From NCBI GenBank assembly GCA_965262425.1, contig OZ253536.1:4402001-4466000 (forward strand): a DNA stretch of 64,000 nt, in the 5' to 3' direction. Positions 8,887 to 17,148 of the stretch are shown one piece after another (the stretch's first letter is position 1; every line of letters begins with the position of its first letter). Origin of the DNA: CAZOZZ01 sp965262425. GTDB lineage: Bacteria > Acidobacteriota > Terriglobia > 20CM-2-55-15. The position numbers and the translations under genes are program-made. The notes below the pieces were generated by a model. It did not search any database and was not told the DNA's origin. It worked only from the letters and a program-made list of their open reading frames with translations.

Positions 8887-9699
8887 CTACAAGGGACCGG
8901 AGATTCCGCCGTCACGGCGGATCCGCCAGAAATGAATAGCCATCAGGAAACCCGCTATCAGCGGCAATCCCACGCAGTGGAGAACATAGAAACGAAGCAG
9001 GGCTCCCTCGCCAACGAACGTCCCACCCAGGAGCGCGAACCTGATGTCGCTGGTGTTGTTGACGAGGTTGATATCACCCAGGCGCAGCAACGCGGCACCC
9101 GGGCCTTCGTGACCCATGAACGGGGTGGCTCGCGCCATGTTCGAACCCACCGTGATGGCCCACATTGCCAGCTGATCCCAGGGCAACAGGTACCCGGTAA
9201 AGCTCAGCAGCAGGGTCAGGACGAGGAGGATCACTCCGACACCCCAGTTGAATTCCCGTGGTGGCTTATAGGATCCCGTCATGAACACGCGGAACATGTG
9301 GAGCCAGACCGAGATCACCATCGCGTGGGCGCCCCAGCGGTGGATTTCCCGCATGATTCCCAGCGGAACCTGTTCCCGCAGGTCGATGATGTCGACGTAG
9401 GCATACTCCAGGGTCGGCCTGTAATAGAACATCAGGAGCAAGCCGGTGAACGTTTCGACCAGGAACAGAAAGAACGTGATGCCGCCCATGCACCAGGTGA
9501 AGCGAAGCCGGATACCCGACTTTCGCACTTTTACCGGGTGGAGATGCAGAAACACGTTGCCCAGCATCACCAGCATGCGTTTGCGGTCGGAGTCGGGAAC
9601 GCCGACCCTGAAGACCGACCGGTATACCTGGCTTTTCTGGATCGCATCTCCGAGGGCGGATGGCGAAAGCTTCGATAACAAATCTCTGAATTGACTCAT
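8887..9699 (-). CDS. Cytochrome b6-like diheme cytochrome b
   Basis: A 270-residue four-helix cytochrome b N-terminal protein. Heme ligands are H120/H241 and H134/H256, spaced 13 and 14 residues within each helix as in b6/bc1. Residues 69-76 read WCMGGITF, so Cys70 aligns with the cysteine that covalently holds the extra heme ci in b6f complexes. PWDQLAMW (173-180) is the conserved quinone-pocket segment. The protein ends after helix D, so cytochrome b is split into two genes as in b6f and Gram-positive complexes. It oxidises quinol together with the Rieske protein encoded upstream. Confidence 0.93.
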   Translation of the reverse strand: MSQFRDLLSKLSPSALGDAIQKSQVYRSVFRVGVPDSDRKRMLVMLGNVFLHLHPVKVRKSGIRLRFTWCMGGITFFLFLVETFTGLLLMFYYRPTLEYAYVDIIDLREQVPLGIMREIHRWGAHAMVISVWLHMFRVFMTGSYKPPREFNWGVGVILLVLTLLLSFTGYLLPWDQLAMWAITVGSNMARATPFMGHEGPGAALLRLGDINLVNNTSDIRFALLGGTFVGEGALLRFYVLHCVGLPLIAGFLMAIHFWRIRRDGGISGPL

Positions 9700-9784
9700 A
9701 GAAAACCTGAATATTTAGTACGTACGGTCCCGGGCGGAAATAGACACCGTGAAGCACCCGGTTCCCTTCGATTCTTCCTTCGGT

Positions 9785-10354
9785 CTACAGTTCCAGGTAC
9801 GATTCGGGGTTACTCCACTCACCCTTCTCCTGCTGGTACTTCTTACTCCTGTCAACGACGATCTGCCCGTCTTCCCCCAGCGAAATCGTGTAGCGCTCCA
9901 GAGGCCTCGGCGCCGGACCTTCGAAATTGATGCCGGTCTTGTAGAAACCGCTGCCGTGGCATGGACACTTGAACTTCTGCTCGGATTCCAACCAGTTGGG
10001 CGTACAACCCAGGTGCGTGCAAGTGGTCGACAGGGCGTAAATACCCTCTTCTTCGCGGACCAGCCACACACCGAAACGGTCTTTGAACCTCTCGTCGACC
10101 TGGCCAACCTGAATCTCGTTCGGACTGCCGGCTTTGAAGCTTGCCGGCGGCTCGAAAAGAACATTCGGGAACATGAACCGCGCCGTCGCGGTGCCGGCCG
10201 CCAGCATGGAAGCCGTGAAGGCCATCCACGCCACGCTCATCCAGGAAAGAAACGACCTGCGCGGTACTTCCTTTCCTTTCCCGGCTGTCTTCGGCCTGGC
10301 AGGTGCTTTCGCAGCGGGCGCCTTAGGCGCGCCTTGAGGGTTTTCCTGGCTCAT
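9785..10354 (-). CDS. Rieske iron-sulfur protein
   Basis: A 189-residue Rieske protein. Cluster-binding boxes are CTHLGC (residues 112-117) and CPCHGS (130-135), giving ligands C112, H114, C130 and H133 and a C117-C132 disulfide. The Ala/Pro/Lys-rich N-terminus is followed by PRRSFLSWMS and one hydrophobic helix (38-56), a Tat-type membrane anchor. The soluble domain accepts an electron from quinol at the outer face and passes it to the octaheme cytochrome, by analogy with bc1/b6f. It is the second gene of the operon; 85 bp without a gene separate it from the b6-like gene. Confidence 0.95.
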   Translation of the reverse strand: MSQENPQGAPKAPAAKAPARPKTAGKGKEVPRRSFLSWMSVAWMAFTASMLAAGTATARFMFPNVLFEPPASFKAGSPNEIQVGQVDERFKDRFGVWLVREEEGIYALSTTCTHLGCTPNWLESEQKFKCPCHGSGFYKTGINFEGPAPRPLERYTISLGEDGQIVVDRSKKYQQEKGEWSNPESYLEL

Positions 10355-10408
10355 TTCCTAAACTCCTCGAAAGGACAAAACTCAGTCGAAGCGAACCGAT
10401 TGTCCCTT

Positions 10409-11290
10409 TTAGTATGTGTTCAGTGCCTCAAGAGCCGCGTTCCGTACCACCAGACTCGGGTCGCTCTGACTCAAAGACGTTATTTCGTCTCTTGCGCCTT
10501 CTAACTTTAGTATGCTCAAGCACTTCATAGCATTCACAATGGCGTTATCCTTCTCGGCCAGAGACATGTCCAGAAACTGGCCCAGATATTCGCGATCGAT
10601 GAGCTGAATCAGAAGGTCTGCTCCGGCCGCATCATTCAATTGGGCCAGGGCCATGGCAGCGTTCCATCTCACGTCGGCGACACTGTCGTTCAGAGCCACC
10701 TGAAGGTCGCGGATCGTGGACGGATCCTTCAGTGCCCCGAGCACGTAGACTGCCATCTTGCGTACCGCCGGGTCGTCACTCTGGAGCTTGCCGACTACCT
10801 CGGATGCCGCCTCCGGGTCACCGATCGTCCCGATCGCCCACAGAGTCCATATCTGAGTTTCAGTGGCACTGTCGTTCAAGCCTTCGGTCAGCGCCGGGAC
10901 AGCGATCCGGTCCTCCAGATGCCCCAGACTCATCGCCAAGAACTGCCGAATTTGGGGATTGTCCGACTTCGTGCTCTCGTACAAATCGAGAACATCCCCT
11001 GCAAAACCAGTGTTTTGCAACTCTTCCTTCCGTGCGGCGATGACCTTCGACAACTCGAAAGCCGCTTGCCAGCGACGTGTCTCGGAACCCATCCGGATCT
11101 CATTCAGATAGGACTGTGGCGATCTCTGTTCCTGCGTGATGAAACCAAAGAGAAGAAAAACTCCGACGCCGAACGCGATCACGATGAGAGGAAAAAGGAA
11201 GAGCTGGGCCACAAGCAGGGATGTTGGCTTCTTGACTTCCGTCAAATCCTCCTGCGGAGGCATGGAAATGGGATTATCGTTGGAGTCCAT
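10409..11290 (-). CDS. Membrane-anchored HEAT-repeat protein, first gene of the bc-type operon
   Basis: A 293-residue protein with one membrane helix at about residues 27-50 and then a soluble domain of about six HEAT/PBS-lyase-like repeats, seen as recurring units such as DPAVRKMAVYVLGALKD and SVADVRWNAAMALAQL. No catalytic residues were recognised. HEAT solenoids bind other proteins, so it may be an assembly factor or an accessory subunit of the complex encoded downstream; this is inferred from operon position only. ATG 11290 follows a recognisable promoter and an AGAGGAGA ribosome-binding region. It could also be a periplasmic scaffold unrelated to respiration. Confidence 0.8.
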   Translation of the reverse strand: MDSNDNPISMPPQEDLTEVKKPTSLLVAQLFLFPLIVIAFGVGVFLLFGFITQEQRSPQSYLNEIRMGSETRRWQAAFELSKVIAARKEELQNTGFAGDVLDLYESTKSDNPQIRQFLAMSLGHLEDRIAVPALTEGLNDSATETQIWTLWAIGTIGDPEAASEVVGKLQSDDPAVRKMAVYVLGALKDPSTIRDLQVALNDSVADVRWNAAMALAQLNDAAGADLLIQLIDREYLGQFLDMSLAEKDNAIVNAMKCLSILKLEGARDEITSLSQSDPSLVVRNAALEALNTY

Positions 11291-11334
11291 AATGCATGCG
11301 GTAGAAAAGAGAATCTCCTCTAAACGAACATAGC

Positions 11335-11364
11335 AGGATAGTGAAAGTTCGCCTCGCCCGTCAA
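11335..11364 (-). promoter_or_regulatory. Sigma-70-like promoter of the Rieske/cytochrome b operon
   Basis: On the minus strand TTGACG (11364-11359) and TATCCT (11340-11335) are separated by 18 bp. They lie 45 bp upstream of the first gene of the operon, in an otherwise gene-free 147 bp gap. Confidence 0.6.
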
Positions 11365-11437
11365 CTCTTAACGAACGTAAACGTAGGGAATCTCGCGGTT
11401 TTCGCCTGATCGCCGAGCCGAACCTGTCTGTCGTTTG

Positions 11438-12634
11438 CTAGTCGTCATTCGCAAGCGCTCCCGAACCGGACAGTGCGAGGATCTCCGATTCGGCGTAGCC
11501 CAGCCAATCCAACACCTTACCGTTGTGCTCGCCGAATCGTGGCGGGGCCAGGGAAAGTTCTCCCGGTGTCTGGGAGAGCTTGATCGGAATTCCCAGCATT
11601 TTCAGCGGACCGTAGTCCGGGTGTATCAGTTCGGCGACCATCTCGCGGGCCTGAATGTGCGGGTCTTCGAGAATTTCACCGACCGTGTTGATCGGGCCTA
11701 CCGGAATGCCTACTCCAGAGAGGCGCCGAGTGATCTCCGCCCGGGTCAGATCGCCGAGCACGCGGTCGATGATCGGCTTCAGTTGTTCGTAGTTGGCAAT
11801 ACGATTTGGCATGGAATCGAAACGCGTATCAAACGCGACGTCGGGGAATTCAAGGACTTGACAGAAATTTACCCACTGCTTCTGGTTCGTCACCGCGATA
11901 TTGATAAAACCGTCGGTTGCCTGGAAAGACTCGTAGGGGACGATTGAAGGATGCCGTGTCCCCATGCGTTTCGGGGAACGCCCCGTCGTCAGGTAGATTT
12001 CGGCCTGGTAGGCCAGCGTGGAAACCATGCTGTCGAGCAGGCTGATGTCCACGTGCTGGCCCTCTCCGCTTCGATGCCTGGAAAGCAGCGCGAGCAGAAT
12101 TCCGTGAAAAGCATAGAGCCCGGTAACGATGTCTGCCAGCGATCCCCCGAGCTTGAGCGGCGGACCGTCGGGTTCACCGGTCAGATCCATCATTCCGGAC
12201 TCACCCTGCGCGATGACGTCGTATCCGGGGCGATCTTTGTAGGGCCCGGTTTGACCGAACCCGGAAATCGAACAGTACACGAGACGAGAGTTGCGGGCCG
12301 ATACGGCCTCATATCCGAATCCCAGCCTCTTGAGGACCCCCGGACGAAAGTTTTCGACAAGGACGTCCGCACGGTCGATCAGTTTCCACAGGATTTCCCG
12401 CCCCCCTTCGGACTTGAGGTTCAGCCCGAGACTTTCCTTGTTGCGGTTGATGGAGTGGAAATAACTACTGATCCCACCGACAAACGGCGGTCCCCAGAGA
12501 CGGCTGTCGTCTCCGTGCGGCGGCGGCTCGACCTTCGTGACCCGTGCCCCCATATCCCCCATGAGCATCGTGCAGATGGGCCCGGACAGGATCCGCGACA
12601 AATCGACCACGCATATGTCGTCCAACGGCTTCAT
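11438..12634 (-). CDS. CaiB/BaiF family (class III) CoA transferase
   Basis: A 398-residue enzyme with the N-terminal ICVVDLSRILSGPICTMLMGDMGARVTKVEPP typical of formyl-CoA transferase-like proteins (quoted as a region, residues 7-39). The catalytic aspartate is expected in the GQHVDISLLDSM segment, which is intact. GYEAVSARNSRLVYCSISGF and the GEILEDPHIQAREM region near the C-terminus also match the family. It moves CoA between carboxylic acids, but the acid cannot be predicted. The next gene, dtd, is functionally unrelated. There is no neighbouring acyl-CoA gene to help with substrate assignment. Confidence 0.88.
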   Translation of the reverse strand: MKPLDDICVVDLSRILSGPICTMLMGDMGARVTKVEPPPHGDDSRLWGPPFVGGISSYFHSINRNKESLGLNLKSEGGREILWKLIDRADVLVENFRPGVLKRLGFGYEAVSARNSRLVYCSISGFGQTGPYKDRPGYDVIAQGESGMMDLTGEPDGPPLKLGGSLADIVTGLYAFHGILLALLSRHRSGEGQHVDISLLDSMVSTLAYQAEIYLTTGRSPKRMGTRHPSIVPYESFQATDGFINIAVTNQKQWVNFCQVLEFPDVAFDTRFDSMPNRIANYEQLKPIIDRVLGDLTRAEITRRLSGVGIPVGPINTVGEILEDPHIQAREMVAELIHPDYGPLKMLGIPIKLSQTPGELSLAPPRFGEHNGKVLDWLGYAESEILALSGSGALANDD

Positions 12635-12669
12635 CGGGCCGGAATCATAACACGCACCCGCGCGATTGC

Positions 12670-12686
12670 GCCGCGCAGGCTCCTAG
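12670..12686 (-). repeat. Solo end of the 162 bp multi-hairpin element
   Basis: GCCGCGCAGGCTCCTAG is identical to the outer 17 bases of the full element at 57944-58106. It begins immediately after the dtd stop codon (12687-12689). No second arm is present, so this is a remnant or a minimal insertion. Confidence 0.6.
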
Positions 12687-13136
12687 CTAGAACCGTTTGC
12701 GCGAGTCCAGGAGCAACGTCACAGGCCCGTTGTTCGTCAACTCCACATCCATCATTGCCTGGAACACACCGGTCGACACCTTGACGCCGTGATCACCGAC
12801 GGCACGGACGAATTGCTCGTAAAGCGGATTGGCCTGCTCGGGCCGGGCCGCCTGGATGAAGGAGGGCCGGCGTCCCTTCCGGCAATCGCCCAGCAGCGTG
12901 AATTGCGAGACGGCCAGAAGTTCGCCGCGGGCGTCGACGAGCGATCGGTTCATCTTCCCGTCTTCGTCTTCGAAGATACGGAGTTCCACGACTCTTTTCG
13001 CCAATGCCCGTGCGTCGTCGTCGGTGTCTCCCTGTTCGACGCCCAGCAACACCAGCAGACCTTCACCGATTCGCGAATGTTCCTTACCTTCTATCAGTAC
13101 CCGGGCGTTTCGAACCCTCTGGATGACAGCGCGCAT
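12687..13136 (-). CDS. dtd: D-aminoacyl-tRNA deacylase
   Basis: A 149-residue Dtd that hydrolyses D-aminoacyl-tRNAs and Gly-tRNA(Ala) in the cytoplasm. The two family signatures are visible: SQFTLLGDCRKGRRPSF near residue 78 and the Gly-cisPro motif in NNGPVTLLLDS near residue 137. The start is ATG 13136 (MRAVIQRV), the invariant N-terminus of the family, 8 bp after the stop of the DHH protein. A longer in-frame extension would overlap that gene. The stop is followed directly by a solo end of the multi-hairpin repeat. Confidence 0.95.
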   Translation of the reverse strand: MRAVIQRVRNARVLIEGKEHSRIGEGLLVLLGVEQGDTDDDARALAKRVVELRIFEDEDGKMNRSLVDARGELLAVSQFTLLGDCRKGRRPSFIQAARPEQANPLYEQFVRAVGDHGVKVSTGVFQAMMDVELTNNGPVTLLLDSRKRF

Positions 13137-13144
13137 CGGATGAC

Positions 13145-14536
13145 TTACTTGCTGGGGCTTTTGAGGCTTTTCAAGAACTGTCGTTGCAGGTTCTTGTTCA
13201 GAAGACGTGTCTGGCGGGCGTCGATTTTCCACGTTTTACACAGCGTGGCGAGCGGAATAATGGCTTTCGCCATGGAGGCATGTCCTCCAGCTGAACCCAT
13301 GGAGCCGAAGGCATCCTTGACAACCTTGCCCGCCGACCGCACGTAGCCGACATTGCGAACCGACAGGACGACGTCGGCTTCGAAAATCCCGTTGACGACC
13401 ACCCATTCGATGCCTTCAAACTGAAGACAGAAATCCGCGATCTGGGGGATCAGGTCTTCGCGCTCGACCCGTCCCAGGTTCACGAACGCCACTTTGTCGG
13501 TGATCAGGCGTGTTTTCAAGGCACGGCTCAGCGCATCCAATGCGGCGGGTGGTAGTTCCGGTCTTTCGATCCTTCTCAGCAGGTTCTGGTTCGAGCGTTC
13601 GTACAGGTACGAAAACGCCTCCACGTCCCACTCGTTTGTCTCGCGCGCGAGCATGAACGTGTCACTCTTGATTCCGTAGAGCAGTGCCGTGGCGAGCCGG
13701 GTGCTGAGGTTGTTTCCCAGGCAAAGCAGGTATTCGAGCAGGATCGTGGCCGTTGCGCCGTAGGTGGGCCGGACATCCCGGATCGCTGTCTTGTACGTGA
13801 ACTGGGCCGGATGGTGATCGACGACCAGGTCGATTCGCGGGAGTTCGGTCGTGATGTGGGGCGGTTGCAGATCTACCAGAGCGATTCTGTCGAAGTCTCG
13901 GACGCTGTCCGGCGTAATCTTTTCGACTTCAATTTCGAGCAGCTTGACCATGGCGATGTTTTCCGGTCGGGTCACCTGGCCAAAACTACCGATCGTCGCG
14001 GTCTGCTTGTTGCGTCCGAGAACCTGTCGCAAAGCGAGGCCGCTTGCGATGGCATCGGGATCCGGATCGTCCTGCATCAATATGAGGACCGAGTCGGCGT
14101 CCCGGAAGTGTGCCCGGATCTCCTCCACCTGTCGGGTTGTCTTTGCCAGAACGATGTGCCAGCGAAGGTTCCCTTCAAGGAGTTGCTGCATCGTGATCGA
14201 ATGGACGAATGGGGACTGCTCGCAAACCTGGATTTGATGTTCGGTGATAACGAGCGTCGGTACCCGGTGTCCGTTTTCCTGTACCACGTCGAGGACCGAT
14301 TTGATTCGGTCCAGATTGTCTGCCTGTACAAGCAACAGCTCGATGTCGCCTTCTGCTAGTTGCTTGCGGAGCGAGGAATTATTCCGGCCTGCGAGCGAGA
14401 CCGTCTGGTTGTGGGAGGCCAGATGACGTTTCGCCGCCGGGTCGGTCACGATGTAGGTGGTTTTGCCGTTCCCGACGAAATAATCTTTGAGGAGACCCGC
14501 GATGTAGTCTTCCTCGATGTAGACGACAAACCTCAT
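13145..14536 (-). CDS. DHH/DHHA1 phosphoesterase with N-terminal TrkA-N-like domain
   Basis: A 463-residue protein. Residues 1 to about 125 look like a Rossmann-type regulatory domain (MRFVVYIEEDYIAGLLKDYF start). The DHH phosphoesterase follows, with DDPDPDAIASGLAL near residue 156 and VVDHHP near 240, both metal-binding motifs. The DHHA1 glycine motif is GSMGSAGGHASM near the C-terminus. Relatives include NrnA-type nanoRNases and c-di-AMP hydrolases, so the substrate is likely a short oligonucleotide or cyclic dinucleotide. Which of these applies is not decidable from sequence. It is probably co-transcribed with dtd, which starts 8 bp after its stop. Confidence 0.85.
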   Translation of the reverse strand: MRFVVYIEEDYIAGLLKDYFVGNGKTTYIVTDPAAKRHLASHNQTVSLAGRNNSSLRKQLAEGDIELLLVQADNLDRIKSVLDVVQENGHRVPTLVITEHQIQVCEQSPFVHSITMQQLLEGNLRWHIVLAKTTRQVEEIRAHFRDADSVLILMQDDPDPDAIASGLALRQVLGRNKQTATIGSFGQVTRPENIAMVKLLEIEVEKITPDSVRDFDRIALVDLQPPHITTELPRIDLVVDHHPAQFTYKTAIRDVRPTYGATATILLEYLLCLGNNLSTRLATALLYGIKSDTFMLARETNEWDVEAFSYLYERSNQNLLRRIERPELPPAALDALSRALKTRLITDKVAFVNLGRVEREDLIPQIADFCLQFEGIEWVVVNGIFEADVVLSVRNVGYVRSAGKVVKDAFGSMGSAGGHASMAKAIIPLATLCKTWKIDARQTRLLNKNLQRQFLKSLKSPSK

Positions 14537-14563
14537 ATGGCTTTCAGAAGAAGGCGCTGCTCA

Positions 14564-14594
14564 ACAAAAAATGCACCTTCACTCGGGAAGGTGC
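14564..14594 (-). terminator. Rho-independent terminator
   Basis: GCACCTTC and GAAGGTGC form a perfect 8 bp stem with a 6 base loop, followed on the minus strand by ATTTTTTG. It lies 28 bp before the DHH protein start, so it ends transcripts from the M20 peptidase or acts as an attenuator for the DHH-dtd pair. Confidence 0.75.
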
Positions 14595-14689
14595 CTCCAG
14601 CGCCACCGGTGGCAAATCCTACGCACCGGCCAAACTTTAATTCTAAGTTTTCGATGGGGCAATTGTCAACGGGGTTGGGGTTTTGTTTT

Positions 14690-14794
14690 GAGTCCGGGGT
14701 CCGACGTCTGGGGTCCTAAGGTCGCGGTCTGGTGGGAGTCCGAAATCTGGAATAGCGGGGGTGTGGGGCAAGCGGACTTCGGACCCCGACTCCC
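14690..14794. repeat. Inverted GTCCGA-heptamer array, locus 1
   Basis: The left arm (14690-14715, GAGTCCGGGGTCCGACGTC) is inversely repeated at 14772-14794 (GCGGACTTCGGACCCCGACT). The 56 bases between include another GTCCGAA. No gene is seen in 14595-14801. Related arrays occur at three other intergenic loci. Confidence 0.55.
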
Positions 14795-14801
14795 CGCCCC
14801 C

Positions 14802-15938
14802 TCACATATCAATCCCTTCGATGAGACCGGCTACGAGCGCGGCCCTCCACGGCAGTGAGTCGATCCGGATGTGTTCGTCCACCTGGTGGGGACCGAGTCC
14901 GATCGGGCCCAGACCGTCCAGAGTGGGGATGCCGAGGGCTGCTGTGAAGTTGCCATCGGAAGCGCCGCCCGTCGACCCTTCCTCCAGATCGTGTCCCAGC
15001 TCCCGAGCGACTTCTCGCGCCAGTCCGAACAGTTTCTCGGTGTGTCCGGTGCGTTCCATCGGTGGTCGGCTGATGGCTCCACGCACTTCAAGCGTGGAGC
15101 CCGCCAGAACCGGTGAAAGGGATCGAATCTCGGTCGCGATCCGTTCGGCCTCATCCATGGAGGTAATCCGTGCGTCGATTTCAATTGCTGATTCGGCCGG
15201 TACGACATTGGAACGTGTGCCTCCCTTGATCACCCCGACGGTGACCGTCGTACCGCGTTCCGTGTCGGTCATCGATTGCAGTTTCAATACCTGATGGGAG
15301 ATCTCTTCGATGGAGTTGATTCCGTCTGCCGGGTTGATCCCGGAGTGCGCCGCTTTTCCAATCGCCTTGAGCGTGAAGCGACCGACGCCCTTTCGCGCCG
15401 TTTTCAAAATCCCTCCCGGCAGCGACGGTTCGAGTACAAGGACGGCCTGCGCTTTTTTCGCTTCTTCTTCAATCAGCTTCTGTGAGCTGGCCCCGCCTAC
15501 CTCCTCGTCGCTGGTCAACAACACGGTGACTGGATTTGACAGATGCCCCCTGGTCGCGATCACGGTGCGAATTGCCATCCACATCATCGCGATCCCCGCC
15601 TTCATATCGAAAACCCCGGGACCGCGGGCGATGTCGCCCTCGATGCGGAACGGACGCCTGGCCACCTCTCCGGCCGGGAACACCGTGTCGATATGTCCCA
15701 GCAACAGGATCGGTCGATCTCCCTGTCCGGCGAATCCGACCCGCAGATGGTTTCCGAAGCCTTGGACCGGCGTGAACGACACCTGGCCTCCAACCGATTC
15801 GAACCGTCCCGCCACGTATTTGCCAAGCTTGTCGACGAGCGGCTTGTCGAACGTGGGTGACTCCATGTCGACCATCTGTTCGAGGAACTCGATCCCTTCG
15901 GGCAGTAATTCTTCCAGAGTCGCCAGAACTTTTTTCAT
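14802..15938 (-). CDS. M20 family zinc carboxypeptidase/deacylase
   Basis: A 378-residue M20 metallopeptidase. The dinuclear zinc ligands and catalytic acids are in LLGHIDTVFP (His and Asp), GVFDMKAGI (Asp), TSDEEVGG (Glu-Glu), LEPS (acidic ligand) and HQVDEHI (His). The lid/dimerisation domain lies between about residues 185 and 295. It most resembles glutamate carboxypeptidase-type enzymes. No signal peptide is present, so it is cytoplasmic. Its substrate is probably an N-acyl amino acid or small peptide. It is a single gene, divergent from the polysaccharide cluster, and its transcript should end at the terminator at 14564-14594. Confidence 0.9.
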   Translation of the reverse strand: MKKVLATLEELLPEGIEFLEQMVDMESPTFDKPLVDKLGKYVAGRFESVGGQVSFTPVQGFGNHLRVGFAGQGDRPILLLGHIDTVFPAGEVARRPFRIEGDIARGPGVFDMKAGIAMMWMAIRTVIATRGHLSNPVTVLLTSDEEVGGASSQKLIEEEAKKAQAVLVLEPSLPGGILKTARKGVGRFTLKAIGKAAHSGINPADGINSIEEISHQVLKLQSMTDTERGTTVTVGVIKGGTRSNVVPAESAIEIDARITSMDEAERIATEIRSLSPVLAGSTLEVRGAISRPPMERTGHTEKLFGLAREVARELGHDLEEGSTGGASDGNFTAALGIPTLDGLGPIGLGPHQVDEHIRIDSLPWRAALVAGLIEGIDM

Positions 15939-15974
15939 AAGTTATCCTTTTCTCGCCCCACGGTTTGGACTGTT

Positions 15975-15980
15975 TATAAT
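15975..15980 (+). promoter_or_regulatory. Candidate -10 box of the polysaccharide cluster
   Basis: TATAAT occurs 18 bp before the ATG of the glycosyltransferase at 15999, in the short gap between divergent genes. No good -35 box is visible 16-18 bp upstream, so an activator or a leaderless-like start may be involved. Confidence 0.35.
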
Positions 15981-15998
15981 GCCACGGGCCACAAGAGT

Positions 15999-17108
15999 AT
16001 GAAGATTGCCATCCTGGGAATTCGGGGAATTCCGGCCAACTACGGCGGTTTTGAGACCTTTGCGGAAGAGCTTGCTCCCCGCCTGGTCGAACGCGGTCAC
16101 GAAGTGACGGTCTACGGCAGATCGAACAACATCCGATACTCTTCAAATGTGTACAAGGGCGTGCGCCTTGTCATCCTGCCGACAATACCAACCAAGCACC
16201 TCGACACGGTCGCCCACACCTTCATTTCAGTGTTTCATGCCTTGACGGGTGGGTTTGACGTGGTCCTCATGTGCAACGCGGCGAACGCCGTGTTCTGTGC
16301 GGTGCCCCGACTGGCGGGCATTCCGGTTGCTCTCAACGTGGATGGTATCGAGCGGAAACGCAAGAAGTGGGGTGTTGCCGGCCGGTCGTACTACCTCATC
16401 TCCGAATTCCTCTCGACCATCATCCCGACCGTCGTCGTTACCGATGCCGTGGTCATTCGGGATTACTACCTGACTCGACACAAGACTTCGTCGGTCATGA
16501 TCGCCTACGGCACTGATCTCCGGCACAAAGAAGAAACTGGTCTGCTGGAGTCTCTGGATCTGGAGAGTCGAAATTACCTGCTCTACGTCAGCAGGCTGGA
16601 GCCGGAAAACAACGCCCATCTCGCCATCGAGGCCTACAGCGCGGTGGACACCGCGATGCCACTTGTGGTCGTTGGAGACGCACCTTATGCTTCCGCCTAC
16701 ATCGAACACCTGAAGTCCGTGGCGGACCCCCGGGTTCGTTTCACCGGCGCGATCTATGGCGATGGTTATCTCGAATTACGCTGCCACGCCTACGCCTATA
16801 TTCAGGCGACAGAGGTCGGTGGAACCCATCCGGCGTTGCTGGAGGCGATGGGTGCCGGCAACTGCATCCTTGCGAAAGAAACACCCGAACATCGTGAAGT
16901 ACTCGAAGAGACAGGCCTCTATTTCGACGACGTCCGGGACCTGGTTCCACTGTTGAGGAAAGTACTTTCCGATCCGGCGCTCGCGGCCGCGTATCGCGAA
17001 AAGACGCATGAACGCGCCCGTGCGGTTTACTCCTGGGACGTGGTCACTGACGAATACGAGAGCCTTTTCCAGCAGATGAGCGCAGGCGGTCATTGGCGGG
17101 GAAGGTAA
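15999..17108 (+). CDS. GT4 family glycosyltransferase with DUF1972-type N-terminus (rhamnosyltransferase-like)
   Basis: A 369-residue glycosyltransferase. The N-terminal MKIAILGIRGIPANYGGFET is the hallmark of the DUF1972/rhamnosyltransferase group. The GT4 C-terminal domain has the nucleotide-sugar EX7E motif in EVGGTHPALLEAMGAG (about residues 272-287). It is cytosolic and works at the membrane, adding a sugar from an NDP donor to a lipid-linked glycan. The rmlA and rmlB genes downstream make dTDP-4-keto-6-deoxyglucose, so a dTDP-rhamnose donor is plausible. It begins the plus-strand polysaccharide cluster, which is interrupted by a peptidase gene before rmlA. Confidence 0.88.
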   Translation: MKIAILGIRGIPANYGGFETFAEELAPRLVERGHEVTVYGRSNNIRYSSNVYKGVRLVILPTIPTKHLDTVAHTFISVFHALTGGFDVVLMCNAANAVFCAVPRLAGIPVALNVDGIERKRKKWGVAGRSYYLISEFLSTIIPTVVVTDAVVIRDYYLTRHKTSSVMIAYGTDLRHKEETGLLESLDLESRNYLLYVSRLEPENNAHLAIEAYSAVDTAMPLVVVGDAPYASAYIEHLKSVADPRVRFTGAIYGDGYLELRCHAYAYIQATEVGGTHPALLEAMGAGNCILAKETPEHREVLEETGLYFDDVRDLVPLLRKVLSDPALAAAYREKTHERARAVYSWDVVTDEYESLFQQMSAGGHWRGR

Positions 17109-17148
17109 ATGGTACAATCCTGGCTTCGGTCAGCAAGGGGGATTACTT

